DNA from: an uncultured Duodenibacillus sp. | GTDB taxonomy: Bacteria; Pseudomonadota; Gammaproteobacteria; Burkholderiales; Burkholderiaceae_F | NCBI GenBank assembly: GCA_944390715.1 | Contig: CALXQS010000001.1 | Span: 62,001 to 126,000, forward strand | Direction of reading: 5' to 3' | Length of the DNA stretch: 64,000 bases | Shown: positions 1 to 6,630 of the stretch, in pieces | How the letters are laid out: every line of letters begins with the position of its first letter | How positions within the stretch are numbered: the stretch's first letter is position 1 | Position numbers and translations under genes: made by a program | The notes under the pieces: generated by a model | Database searches by the model: none | Told to the model about the DNA's origin: nothing | The model's input: only the letters and a program-made list of their open reading frames with translations

Positions 1-1
1 T

Positions 2-736
2 TTTGCCATCCCTGATGAAGAGGCCCGCAAAAACACCGTAGACATCGGCATTCCCTGGCTCTTCGGCCTGATGGGCACGCGCAGTCTGTCTCAGGAAATC
101 GAAGGCATCAATCCGCTCGTCGAAAAAGCGCAGGCGCGCATCATCAACGGACAAAGAGCGGTATCTTTGCTTGAGGCCTTGCGCAAAGACAAGGAAAACC
201 GCACATTGCGCCAACAATTTGAGGAGGTCAAGGCCGACCTGGGCTACGGCCTGCTGCTCAAGAAATATACAGCCGACGTCACTCAGGCCACTCCCGAGCA
301 GATCCGTCAGGCCGCCTTGTCGACCGTACCCTCCGTCCTTCCGATGTACTGGACGTTCCGTCTGATGGTCGGCTGCGGTCTGGCCTCAATTCTGGTTTTC
401 CTGCTTGGCGTCTACTACACGCTCAAAGGAACGATTGCCCGCAAGACGAAGACGCTGTGGCTTTTCGTTGCTGCTCTTCCGTTGCCCTGGCTTGCCTGCG
501 AAGCCGGCTGGTTTGTCGCCGAATACGGCCGTCAGCCCTGGACCATTTATGAAGTTCTTCCTGTGGATCTTTCGGTGTCTACGCTTTCGACGGGCGATGT
601 GCTCGGTTCGCTGATCGGCTTTGTCGTGCTCTACACCGCGCTGCTCATTGTCGAGTTCTGGCTGATGGTGCGCTTTGCCAAGCTCGGTCCGAGCTCGCTC
701 GGCACCGGCCGGTACTTCTTTGAACGCAAGGCATAA
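2..736 (+). CDS. cydA: Cytochrome bd ubiquinol oxidase subunit I, C-terminal part
   Basis: Only the last ~244 codons are present; the frame is open from base 2 to TAA at 734-736, so the gene begins before the window. CydA carries the haems of the quinol-oxidising, oxygen-reducing bd oxidase in the inner membrane. The segment GRQPW followed by EVLP is the conserved CydA signature near the C-terminal membrane helices, and the Q-loop-like hydrophilic stretch precedes it. Hydrophobic helices follow at roughly residues 95-115, 130-150 and 175-200 counted from the ATG at 71. cydB starts 24 bases downstream, so this is the first visible gene of a cydABX-ybgE operon. High oxygen affinity of bd oxidases fits a microaerobic organism. 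Identity is secure. Confidence 0.96.
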   Translation, partial: FAIPDEEARKNTVDIGIPWLFGLMGTRSLSQEIEGINPLVEKAQARIINGQRAVSLLEALRKDKENRTLRQQFEEVKADLGYGLLLKKYTADVTQATPEQIRQAALSTVPSVLPMYWTFRLMVGCGLASILVFLLGVYYTLKGTIARKTKTLWLFVAALPLPWLACEAGWFVAEYGRQPWTIYEVLPVDLSVSTLSTGDVLGSLIGFVVLYTALLIVEFWLMVRFAKLGPSSLGTGRYFFERKA

Positions 737-759
737 CCCTTCAGCAGGAGACGCATATC

Positions 760-1899
760 ATGATTGACTATGAAATTCTTCGAGCCATTTGGTGGCTTTT
801 CATCGGCGTCCTGCTCGTTGGCTTTGCCATCATGGACGGCCAAGACATGGGCGTGGGAACACTGCTTCCCTTCCTCGGCAAAGACGACACCGAGCGGCGC
901 TGCATGATCAACTCCGTCGCGCCTCACTGGGACGGCAATCAGGTTTGGCTGCTTACGGGCGGCGGCGCCATCTTCGCTGCCTGGCCCTTGATGTACGCCG
1001 CAGCCTTCTCAGGCTTTTACTGGGCCATGCTCATTGTGCTCATGGCGCTCATCTTCCGCCCCGTCGGCTTTGATTTCCGCGGCAAGCTTGCCTCCACCCG
1101 CTGGCGCAACACTTGGGATTGGCTGCTGTTTGTCGGTTCGGCCGTGCCTCCGATCATTTTCGGCGTTGCTTTCGGCAATCTGCTGCAAGGCGTGCCGTTT
1201 CACTTCGATGAATCGCTGCGCCCGATCTATACAGGGAGCTTCTTTGGACTTCTGAACCCCTTCGGATTGCTGTGCGGCGTCGTCTCTTTGCTGATGATCG
1301 TCTTTCACGGCGCAAACTACCTCGTGCTGCGCACAGAAGGCGAGCTGCAGCGCAGAGCCGTATCCATCGGCACGTTGGCAGGTCTCGGCACGGCCATTCT
1401 CTTTGTTGCCGGCGGTCTGTGGGCCTATTTCGGTCTTGACGGTCTGGTTGTGAGCGCCGGCCTTGATCCTGCCGGTCCCTCCAACCCGCTTTTGAAAACG
1501 GTTGATGTCTATGCCGGTGCCTGGTTCACCAATTTCAGCAACTACCCCGTGCTTTGGCTGGTTCCAGCGCTTGCCGTGATCTGCGCCCTGCTCGGCGTGT
1601 ACTTCGTCAAGCAACTCAAAGGCCTCTACGCCATCATCTGCTCGTCGGTCGTGCTGCTTGGCGTGATTCTCACGCCGCTGTTGGCAATGTTCCCGTTCAT
1701 CATGCCCAGCTCCAGCGATCCTCGCTCGAGCCTCACGATTTGGGACTGCACGAGCTCGCAGCTCACGCTTGAAGTGATGTTCTTCGTCACCCTCATCCTT
1801 CTGCCTCTGGTGCTCGTCTACACCAGCTGGGCCTACAAGACGATGTCGGGCAAGCTCAACGCTGAGTACATCCGCAAGAACGACCATCACCTCTACTGA
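760..1899 (+). CDS. cydB: Cytochrome bd ubiquinol oxidase subunit II
   Basis: A 379-residue integral membrane protein, the usual length for CydB. It pairs with CydA to form the bd oxidase that reduces O2 to water with electrons from quinol. The N-terminus contains the family-typical segment FAIMDGQDMGVGTLLPF followed by APHWDGNQVW, both strongly conserved in CydB. Around nine hydrophobic helices are spread along the protein. The ATG at 760 is preceded by AGCAGGAGAC, a good ribosome binding site about eight bases away. It is 24 bases from the cydA stop and is followed after 74 bases by a small cydX gene. No oddities seen. Confidence 0.97.
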   Translation: MIDYEILRAIWWLFIGVLLVGFAIMDGQDMGVGTLLPFLGKDDTERRCMINSVAPHWDGNQVWLLTGGGAIFAAWPLMYAAAFSGFYWAMLIVLMALIFRPVGFDFRGKLASTRWRNTWDWLLFVGSAVPPIIFGVAFGNLLQGVPFHFDESLRPIYTGSFFGLLNPFGLLCGVVSLLMIVFHGANYLVLRTEGELQRRAVSIGTLAGLGTAILFVAGGLWAYFGLDGLVVSAGLDPAGPSNPLLKTVDVYAGAWFTNFSNYPVLWLVPALAVICALLGVYFVKQLKGLYAIICSSVVLLGVILTPLLAMFPFIMPSSSDPRSSLTIWDCTSSQLTLEVMFFVTLILLPLVLVYTSWAYKTMSGKLNAEYIRKNDHHLY

Positions 1900-1973
1900 C
1901 AAATTTCTGCCCGAACCGGCAAAGCTGCGCTTTGCCTTTCGGGCAGCCTCTACGCATTTTGGAGTGCTACGAG

Positions 1974-2072
1974 ATGATCTACTTTTACTGGCTTACCGGT
2001 CTGGGATTTGCAATTACGCTTTCGGTTGTGATCTCGACCATGCTCGACAACCGTGAAGCAGCCGATGAATAA
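1974..2072 (+). CDS. cydX: CydX-like small subunit of cytochrome bd oxidase
   Basis: A 32-residue single-helix protein beginning MIYFYWLTGLGFAI and ending DNREAADE. CydX/YbgT peptides are 30-40 residues long, begin with an aromatic-rich M-x-YF-x-W segment and insert one helix beside the haem site of CydA, stabilising the oxidase. This sequence has that aromatic start, one hydrophobic helix (about residues 4-22) and a short charged tail. A ribosome binding site (TTGGAGTG, centred about 12 bases upstream) precedes the ATG. Position between cydB and ybgE is the canonical one. The gene is short enough to be missed by automatic calling. Its stop overlaps the probable ybgE start. Confidence 0.88.
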   Translation: MIYFYWLTGLGFAITLSVVISTMLDNREAADE

Positions 2073-2340
2073 CCGCTTCTGGCTGCTGACGGCCCGCGCT
2101 GCAAGCCTTCTTGCAGCCGCGGCCATTGTGGCTGTTTTGGTACTTTATCCCCGGCTTGTTGCTGCGGACTCTGCGAGCGTGCCGCACGGCTTTCTTGCCG
2201 TCATGCTCATGGGCATGAGCGCCGCTTGGGTGCACGGCTTCGGCTTCATACCCGAACATCGTCTGCTGCGCATTGTCTTCTCACCGATCATTGCCTGGCC
2301 TCTGATCGCTTTGGGAGCCTGGGGCGTCTTTTTCCGGTGA
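2065..2340 (+). CDS. ybgE: Cyd operon protein YbgE
   Basis: A 91-residue protein with three hydrophobic helices (roughly residues 8-30, 36-58 with WVHGFGF, and 68-88). YbgE is an accessory inner-membrane protein encoded in cyd operons of proteobacteria; its precise role is not settled. I chose ATG 2065, which overlaps the cydX stop (ATGAATAA) and suggests translational coupling; an in-frame GTG at 2053 would add four residues. The conserved HGFGF-x-P-x-H segment supports the family call. The downstream globin may begin with a GTG at 2337 that overlaps this stop codon, so the operon probably continues. Confidence 0.85.
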   Translation: MNNRFWLLTARAASLLAAAAIVAVLVLYPRLVAADSASVPHGFLAVMLMGMSAAWVHGFGFIPEHRLLRIVFSPIIAWPLIALGAWGVFFR

Positions 2341-2348
2341 ATACGACC

Positions 2349-2729
2349 ATGGGTTCGGCAACGCTGTACGATCGCTTAGGCGGAGAGCAGGCTTTACTGC
2401 GTTTGGTGGAGCGTTATCTTTTTCTTCTGCAGACGCGTGAGGAGTACGCCCCGCTTTGCGCGCACTACACGCGCGGCTTTGAGCACTACAAAAAGCGCAT
2501 GTTCGAATACCTGTCCGGATTTCTGGGCGGCCCCGGGCTTTATATGCAGCGCCACGGCATGCCGTCGCTTCGGGAAAATCACCAGCGCATTGCGATCACG
2601 CCGCAGCTGCGCGATCTTTGGTACGGCTGCATGGCGCAGGCCGTCAATGACGAGTTTTCAGATATTGCGCTGCGCCGCGAACTTGAGTCCGCATTCTGGA
2701 CGATTGCCGACAGCCTGCGCAACGCATAG
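2349..2729 (+). CDS. Group II truncated haemoglobin
   Basis: A 126-residue 2-on-2 globin. The start MGSATLYDRLGG, the central ...FLGGP segment and the proximal histidine H78 in LRENHQRIAI, followed by W-x-x-CM-x-QA, match group II (trHbO/YjbI-like) globins, which bind O2 and NO and are usually linked to nitrosative or oxygen stress. The ATG is nine bases after the ybgE stop; an overlapping GTG at 2337 is an alternative start. Co-directional placement immediately behind cydABX-ybgE suggests a shared transcript, and bd oxidase is itself NO-tolerant, so a joint role in oxygen/NO handling is a reasonable inference. Only seven bases separate its stop from the converging yaeQ gene. Confidence 0.87.
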   Translation: MGSATLYDRLGGEQALLRLVERYLFLLQTREEYAPLCAHYTRGFEHYKKRMFEYLSGFLGGPGLYMQRHGMPSLRENHQRIAITPQLRDLWYGCMAQAVNDEFSDIALRRELESAFWTIADSLRNA

Positions 2730-2736
2730 AGTTCAA

Positions 2737-3300
2737 TCAGAACACTGGCTCGCCTCTTTGCATCAATGTTTTGATTTCGATTTCAAGATTGCGGCTGTCG
2801 TCGGCCAACCAAACCATGCCGTCTTGGATGGTGGCGGCAAGCTTCATGTTGCGCGCAGCCATCTCCGTGATCTTTTCGACCGACTCGTCGCTTACCGCCC
2901 GAACGGTCAGCTTGTCGATCTTTGAAAAATCCCCTTTGTGCGACTGCCACCAAGGCTCATAGCGCGCTTGATCATAAGCAAGCACGACCACGTCTTCACT
3001 TCGGCCCGCAGCGCGCCTGAGCGTTTTCGTATCCGGCACGCCTATTTCAATCCACCTGCCGATGTCTCCTGCGTCATTGATTTCCCACAGCGCAGCCTCG
3101 CCTTCAGTCGAAAGTCCTCGTCCGAATTCAACCCTTTCTCCAGCATAAAGCGCATACGCAAGAATGCGCACCATCATGCGTGATTCCGTCTCCGACGGGT
3201 GCCGTGCAATCGTCAGCGTTCTCGTTCCGTAATACCCTCTATCCAGGTCGCTGACATCAATAACCGCTCGATAAATCGTTGCTCCCAAAGCCATCTTCAA
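2737..3300 (-). CDS. yaeQ: YaeQ family protein
   Basis: A 187-residue cytoplasmic protein. The start MALGATIYRAVIDVSDLDRGYY, the ARHPSETE-x-RMMVR block and the WIEIG-x-P block are the characteristic conserved segments of YaeQ proteins. YaeQ was described as able to suppress loss of RfaH and has a nuclease-like (PD-(D/E)xK-type) fold; the biochemical activity is not established. Length agrees with the family (~180). It lies four bases downstream of the AEC transporter gene on the same strand, so the two are probably co-transcribed, and it converges on the globin gene. No distinct terminator is visible in the seven-base convergent gap. Confidence 0.9.
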   Translation of the reverse strand: MKMALGATIYRAVIDVSDLDRGYYGTRTLTIARHPSETESRMMVRILAYALYAGERVEFGRGLSTEGEAALWEINDAGDIGRWIEIGVPDTKTLRRAAGRSEDVVVLAYDQARYEPWWQSHKGDFSKIDKLTVRAVSDESVEKITEMAARNMKLAATIQDGMVWLADDSRNLEIEIKTLMQRGEPVF

Positions 3301-3304
3301 CCAC

Positions 3305-4246
3305 TCACAAACTCAACAAAGTCATCGTCAAAGGAACAGTGAACGCCGAAATAAACGTTGATATGAAAATTGAGCTGCTTGCCAAGTCCTCTTCGCTTTC
3401 AAACTGCGCGGCCATGATGTAGAGGTTGACCGCCACAGGCAGACTCGACAAGAGCGTTGCCGCCTGCGTCTGGATGTCGCTCAGACCAATTACGCGGCAC
3501 AAAGCATAAACGCACAAAGGCTGCAACGCCACCTTCAAAACGGTCACAGTAAGCGCTTTGGGAAGCGCTGCAGTAATCGAGTGGCCTGCCAATCCCATGC
3601 CCACCGCCATCAACGCACATGGCGTTGTTGCCTGCGAAATCAAGGCCACGCTGTCAGAAATGGTTTTTGGCAACGTCAATCCCGTCAACATCCAAAGCGT
3701 TCCAAGCAAAATGCCCAGCACAATCGGATTTTTGAAGATATTGAGCAGCGCTCGAAGAAACTTTGAAAGATCAATCTTCCCATTGGTGCGGCCAAATTCA
3801 ACGCAAGCCGTTGCCGCCGTCCAAAGCAGGAGCACATTAAACACGATGATGAGCGAAATCGTAGGCATTGCGGCTGCGCCAAGCCCTGTCTGCACGATGG
3901 GCACACCGAGCTGCACATTGTTGCCGAAGATCCCGCCCATCCCGGTGATGACGCGCCCCGTTGAATCCTGTCTGAAAAACTTTGCTCCCAAAAAACTCCC
4001 GATGACGTAGACCACGATGCAGGAGCCGAAGAACGCTATGAGCACGCTCCAGTCGACAGGAGGCATGTCCGCCGTCTTGCTCATCAAGTCAAAGAGCATT
4101 ACGGGCATCAGCAGCTTGAAGACAAACTGCGAAAGAGCCCGCGTCACCTTCTCGTTGAAAAATCCGATTTTAACGAGCGCCCAGCCTAAAAAGACCATGA
4201 GAAAAAGCGGCGTGCAAAGCTCAAGTTGATAAAGAAAAACTTCCAT
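3305..4246 (-). CDS. AEC (auxin efflux carrier) family transporter
   Basis: A 313-residue inner-membrane protein with about ten hydrophobic helices arranged as two five-helix halves, as expected for the AEC family. Recognisable segments are PLFLMVFLGWALVKIGFF near the N-terminus, FGNNVQLGVPIV in the middle (the AEC family N-x-x-x-x-G-x-P crossover motif), ATTPCALMAVG and SSLPVAVNLY near the end. Relatives move malonate, malate or other small anions, but the substrate cannot be read from sequence. It precedes yaeQ in an apparent two-gene unit. No strong ribosome binding site precedes the ATG at 4246. Confidence 0.88.
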   Translation of the reverse strand: MEVFLYQLELCTPLFLMVFLGWALVKIGFFNEKVTRALSQFVFKLLMPVMLFDLMSKTADMPPVDWSVLIAFFGSCIVVYVIGSFLGAKFFRQDSTGRVITGMGGIFGNNVQLGVPIVQTGLGAAAMPTISLIIVFNVLLLWTAATACVEFGRTNGKIDLSKFLRALLNIFKNPIVLGILLGTLWMLTGLTLPKTISDSVALISQATTPCALMAVGMGLAGHSITAALPKALTVTVLKVALQPLCVYALCRVIGLSDIQTQAATLLSSLPVAVNLYIMAAQFESEEDLASSSIFISTFISAFTVPLTMTLLSL

Positions 4247-4309
4247 GACGCATTGAAACGCTTTCTGCTTCAGAGGGGCGAATTATCCGATGTCCTCGCT
4301 CAGAAAAGC

Positions 4310-4346
4310 AAAACTCCCGCACCGAAAAAATCGATCACGGGAGTTT
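4310..4346 (-). terminator. Rho-independent terminator of the FadL-like gene
   Basis: Nine-base arms AAACTCCCG (4311-4319) and CGGGAGTTT (4338-4346) flank an 18-base loop. On the minus strand the hairpin ends in GTTTTGCTTTTC. It lies 54 bases after the stop codon of the outer membrane porin gene and 64 bases before the next minus-strand start, so it most likely ends that transcript. Confidence 0.7.
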
Positions 4347-4399
4347 CTGCTTGGCGCAAGTGCCTGCCTTGCGCCCTGTCCGGCACTAAGCCGTATAAC

Positions 4400-5722
4400 T
4401 TAGAACTTGTAGACCATCTGAACGCCGAAAAGGTAGGCGTCAAGGTTTTCGAAATGGCCGACCTTTTCCGAACTTCCTTGCTCCTTGTAGACGCTTCCTT
4501 CGCCTACGCCATGCAGCATGGCGGCAGCCACGTCAATTTGCATATTGTCGGTAGCCTGGAAGGAAGAACCAATGGCAAACCACCAACGGTCGGCATCAGG
4601 AATAATGGCCGTACGGTAGGAAGGATTGTCGATCGGGGAAGTTTCATAACCAATACCGGCGCGGAACGTCCACCAGTTGGTGAAGCGGAAATCTGCACCA
4701 ACAGAGAAGAGATAGGTGTCCTGCCATTCATTTGTGATTGAATCACCCAAGCCCAACGGTATAACACCATTCATAGTTAGTACTGAAACCGAACCACCGT
4801 CAATGTTGAGCTCTTTAAAGCTTGACCAATCTGTCCAACGGAAAGTTGCGTATAAACTCAAAAGCTCATTGACATCCCAAGCCGCAGTGGCCATAGCCCA
4901 TGCAGGAGTGGAAAGCGAAGCTGAAGCATCGTGCGTCCCCAACACACCAAGCTGACTTAGCATGGTGTCCACCATAGCTACTGATTGTCCTCCAAGTTTC
5001 GCATTGGTCACTTCCAAATCACCGTCAGCATGATGGTTGATCTTTGAACGATAGGACAAACCAAAGCGCAGATTTTCCAGCGGCGACCACATTAAGCCAA
5101 CATTGAAGCCCCAGGCCCAGCTGTCAGCATCAACCTCTCCATCAACAGAGATATTTCCGCCCATATCCATAGCATCGCCAGGGATATCTTTGCGCTTTTT
5201 CAAATCAGCAGCCGCATACTGAATCGACATGCCGGCACCAATGCTGAGCTTCTCCGAAACCTTCCAAGCCACATTCGGATTGAAGTCAAACGTCAGAACT
5301 TCAGCGGAAATGCCGCGGTTGGCGTACTTCCAATTGTCGTCATATTCGGTGCCCATGCCGAAAGGAACGGTCATGGCAAGGCCGATCCACATGCTGTCGT
5401 TGATCTGGTGCGAAATGTAGCCGTGAGGAATTGCCTGCGTGTTGTACTGACCGTTTTCAGAGGTTCCGTCATTGCCCTCAAAAGCAAGATCCAGGCCGAC
5501 AGCCACAAAGCCGGCTTGAATTTGCGTGCCCGGATGCAAAGTCATGGTGGCGGGGTTGTAGTAAACGCCGGAAAGATCGGTACCGTCAACACCGACGCCT
5601 GCGTATGCGCGGCCCAAGGCGCCAGCGGACTGTTCGGTCAGCATAAAGCCGGCAGCAAAGGCCGACGAAGTCGAAACGAGTGCCGCCGCAGCTGCCGCAG
5701 CAATCTTCAAGGAAGTCTTCAC
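4400..5722 (-). CDS. OmpP1/FadL family outer membrane transporter
   Basis: A 440-residue outer-membrane beta-barrel. FadL-family porins let long-chain fatty acids and other hydrophobic compounds cross the outer membrane. The start used is GTG 5722, which has GGAG eight bases upstream and gives a clean signal peptide (VKTSLKIAAAAAAALV, cleavage after AFA near residue 22). The mature protein starts GFMLTEQSAGALGRAYAG, the FadL N-terminal hatch region, followed by NPATMT, and ends in the aromatic beta-signal VYKF. Length is typical (420-460). An upstream in-frame ATG at 5776 would add 18 residues that do not resemble a signal peptide. Transcribed alone, with a terminator at 4310-4346. Confidence 0.92.
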   Translation of the reverse strand: MKTSLKIAAAAAAALVSTSSAFAAGFMLTEQSAGALGRAYAGVGVDGTDLSGVYYNPATMTLHPGTQIQAGFVAVGLDLAFEGNDGTSENGQYNTQAIPHGYISHQINDSMWIGLAMTVPFGMGTEYDDNWKYANRGISAEVLTFDFNPNVAWKVSEKLSIGAGMSIQYAAADLKKRKDIPGDAMDMGGNISVDGEVDADSWAWGFNVGLMWSPLENLRFGLSYRSKINHHADGDLEVTNAKLGGQSVAMVDTMLSQLGVLGTHDASASLSTPAWAMATAAWDVNELLSLYATFRWTDWSSFKELNIDGGSVSVLTMNGVIPLGLGDSITNEWQDTYLFSVGADFRFTNWWTFRAGIGYETSPIDNPSYRTAIIPDADRWWFAIGSSFQATDNMQIDVAAAMLHGVGEGSVYKEQGSSEKVGHFENLDAYLFGVQMVYKF

Positions 5723-6050
5723 AACAAATACTCCAAGGATGTTGTTCGGTCGCCGCAAACATATGCAGCAAGGCAAACCGACAGCGTGCTCTTGTTCTTA
5801 ACGCAGAGCCCGCCAGAAAAACACGAAAAATCCTCAGCACAAAAAGCCGGTTTCTGCACTTCATGCAAAATCGGCAGTCACAGAGCTAAGGACAAAAATG
5901 GTGCGCAATGCACCTGCCTGTATCACAAACACAACGCAGATGCAACGGCTGTGCGCAATTATTAGGGTTTTTCTTGAATTAAGGGCAACTCCCTACACTA
6001 GGGTTGTCCCCTGTCATCCCTGATGCGGCCTAATCCATAGGGGAGCATCA
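5723..6050. other. Gene-free stretch upstream of the FadL-like gene
   Basis: About 330 bases with no convincing coding frame. It holds the leader of the FadL-like gene (GGAG at 5731-5734). A short palindrome GTGCgcaatGCAC lies at 5901-5913 and a related GTGCGCAATTA at 5951-5961; these could be regulator sites but I cannot assign them. The right end is the tail region downstream of the small membrane protein gene; no clear terminator hairpin is visible there. Confidence 0.5.
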
Positions 6051-6479
6051 TCACTGCGGCATCGTCTGCCCGCGGGACAATCTGATCCAGCCGCGCAGAA
6101 TTCGATAGCCGACCCAGATCCCCATCACAACAAAGCCGAAAACCCACACTGCAAACCCCACCAGCAGCCAAGAGAGAACAAATCCGATAAGCGCCACAAT
6201 CAGGGCAAAGAACATGGCGTACCAAAAGGTACGGATCTGCCAGGAGAAGTGGCTCTCGACGTAGGTTCCCCGGGCATCAGAGCGCATGACGTAGTTGAGG
6301 ACAACAGCCGCAATCGACGGCCAGCCGAACAGGAAGGCTCCGATAATGGATGCCCCAGTAGCAATGCCGATCAATATCGACACGCCGTGCAGAATGTAGA
6401 CAACCTTGGCAACCGTCACAATTGATGGTTCCGGCGCTCTGAGTTCAACCACTGAAATGTGCTCGGGAAGGCTGCTCAT
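6051..6479 (-). CDS. DUF4870-like small membrane protein
   Basis: A 142-residue protein with four predicted helices (roughly residues 22-46, 50-64, 84-104 and 106-126). The pattern of VYILHG helix, GWPSIAAVVLNYVMR, then THxSWQIRTFW-like SHFSWQIRTFWYAMFF is characteristic of the DUF4870/Tic20-like membrane protein group, whose function is unknown. It is separated from ppk1 by about 150 bases and a terminator, so it is probably its own unit. A weak ribosome binding site (AAGGAAT) precedes the ATG. Confidence 0.75.
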   Translation of the reverse strand: MSSLPEHISVVELRAPEPSIVTVAKVVYILHGVSILIGIATGASIIGAFLFGWPSIAAVVLNYVMRSDARGTYVESHFSWQIRTFWYAMFFALIVALIGFVLSWLLVGFAVWVFGFVVMGIWVGYRILRGWIRLSRGQTMPQ

Positions 6480-6558
6480 AAAACGAAGATTCCTTAAAGA
6501 TCAGACAGGACCCTTTTTTTGCTGAAAACATCGATCCTCACCAAGCCATTTTATGGGG

Positions 6559-6595
6559 AAAAAGCCGCAGACGCGGTTAAGCATCTGCGGCTTTT
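6559..6595 (-). terminator. Rho-independent terminator of ppk1
   Basis: Eleven-base perfect arms, AAAGCCGCAGA at 6561-6571 and TCTGCGGCTTT at 6584-6594, with a 12-base loop. On the minus strand the hairpin is followed by TTTTTCCCC. It lies 36 bases beyond the ppk1 stop. Confidence 0.85.
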
Positions 6596-6630
6596 GGTGA
6601 GCGTTCGTAACGTCTCCGAACGTTTGACGA

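Noticed and set aside
1009-1902. Long minus-strand frame opposite cydB
   Set aside because: cydB is well conserved; the antisense frame lacks a start signal and resembles compositional noise.
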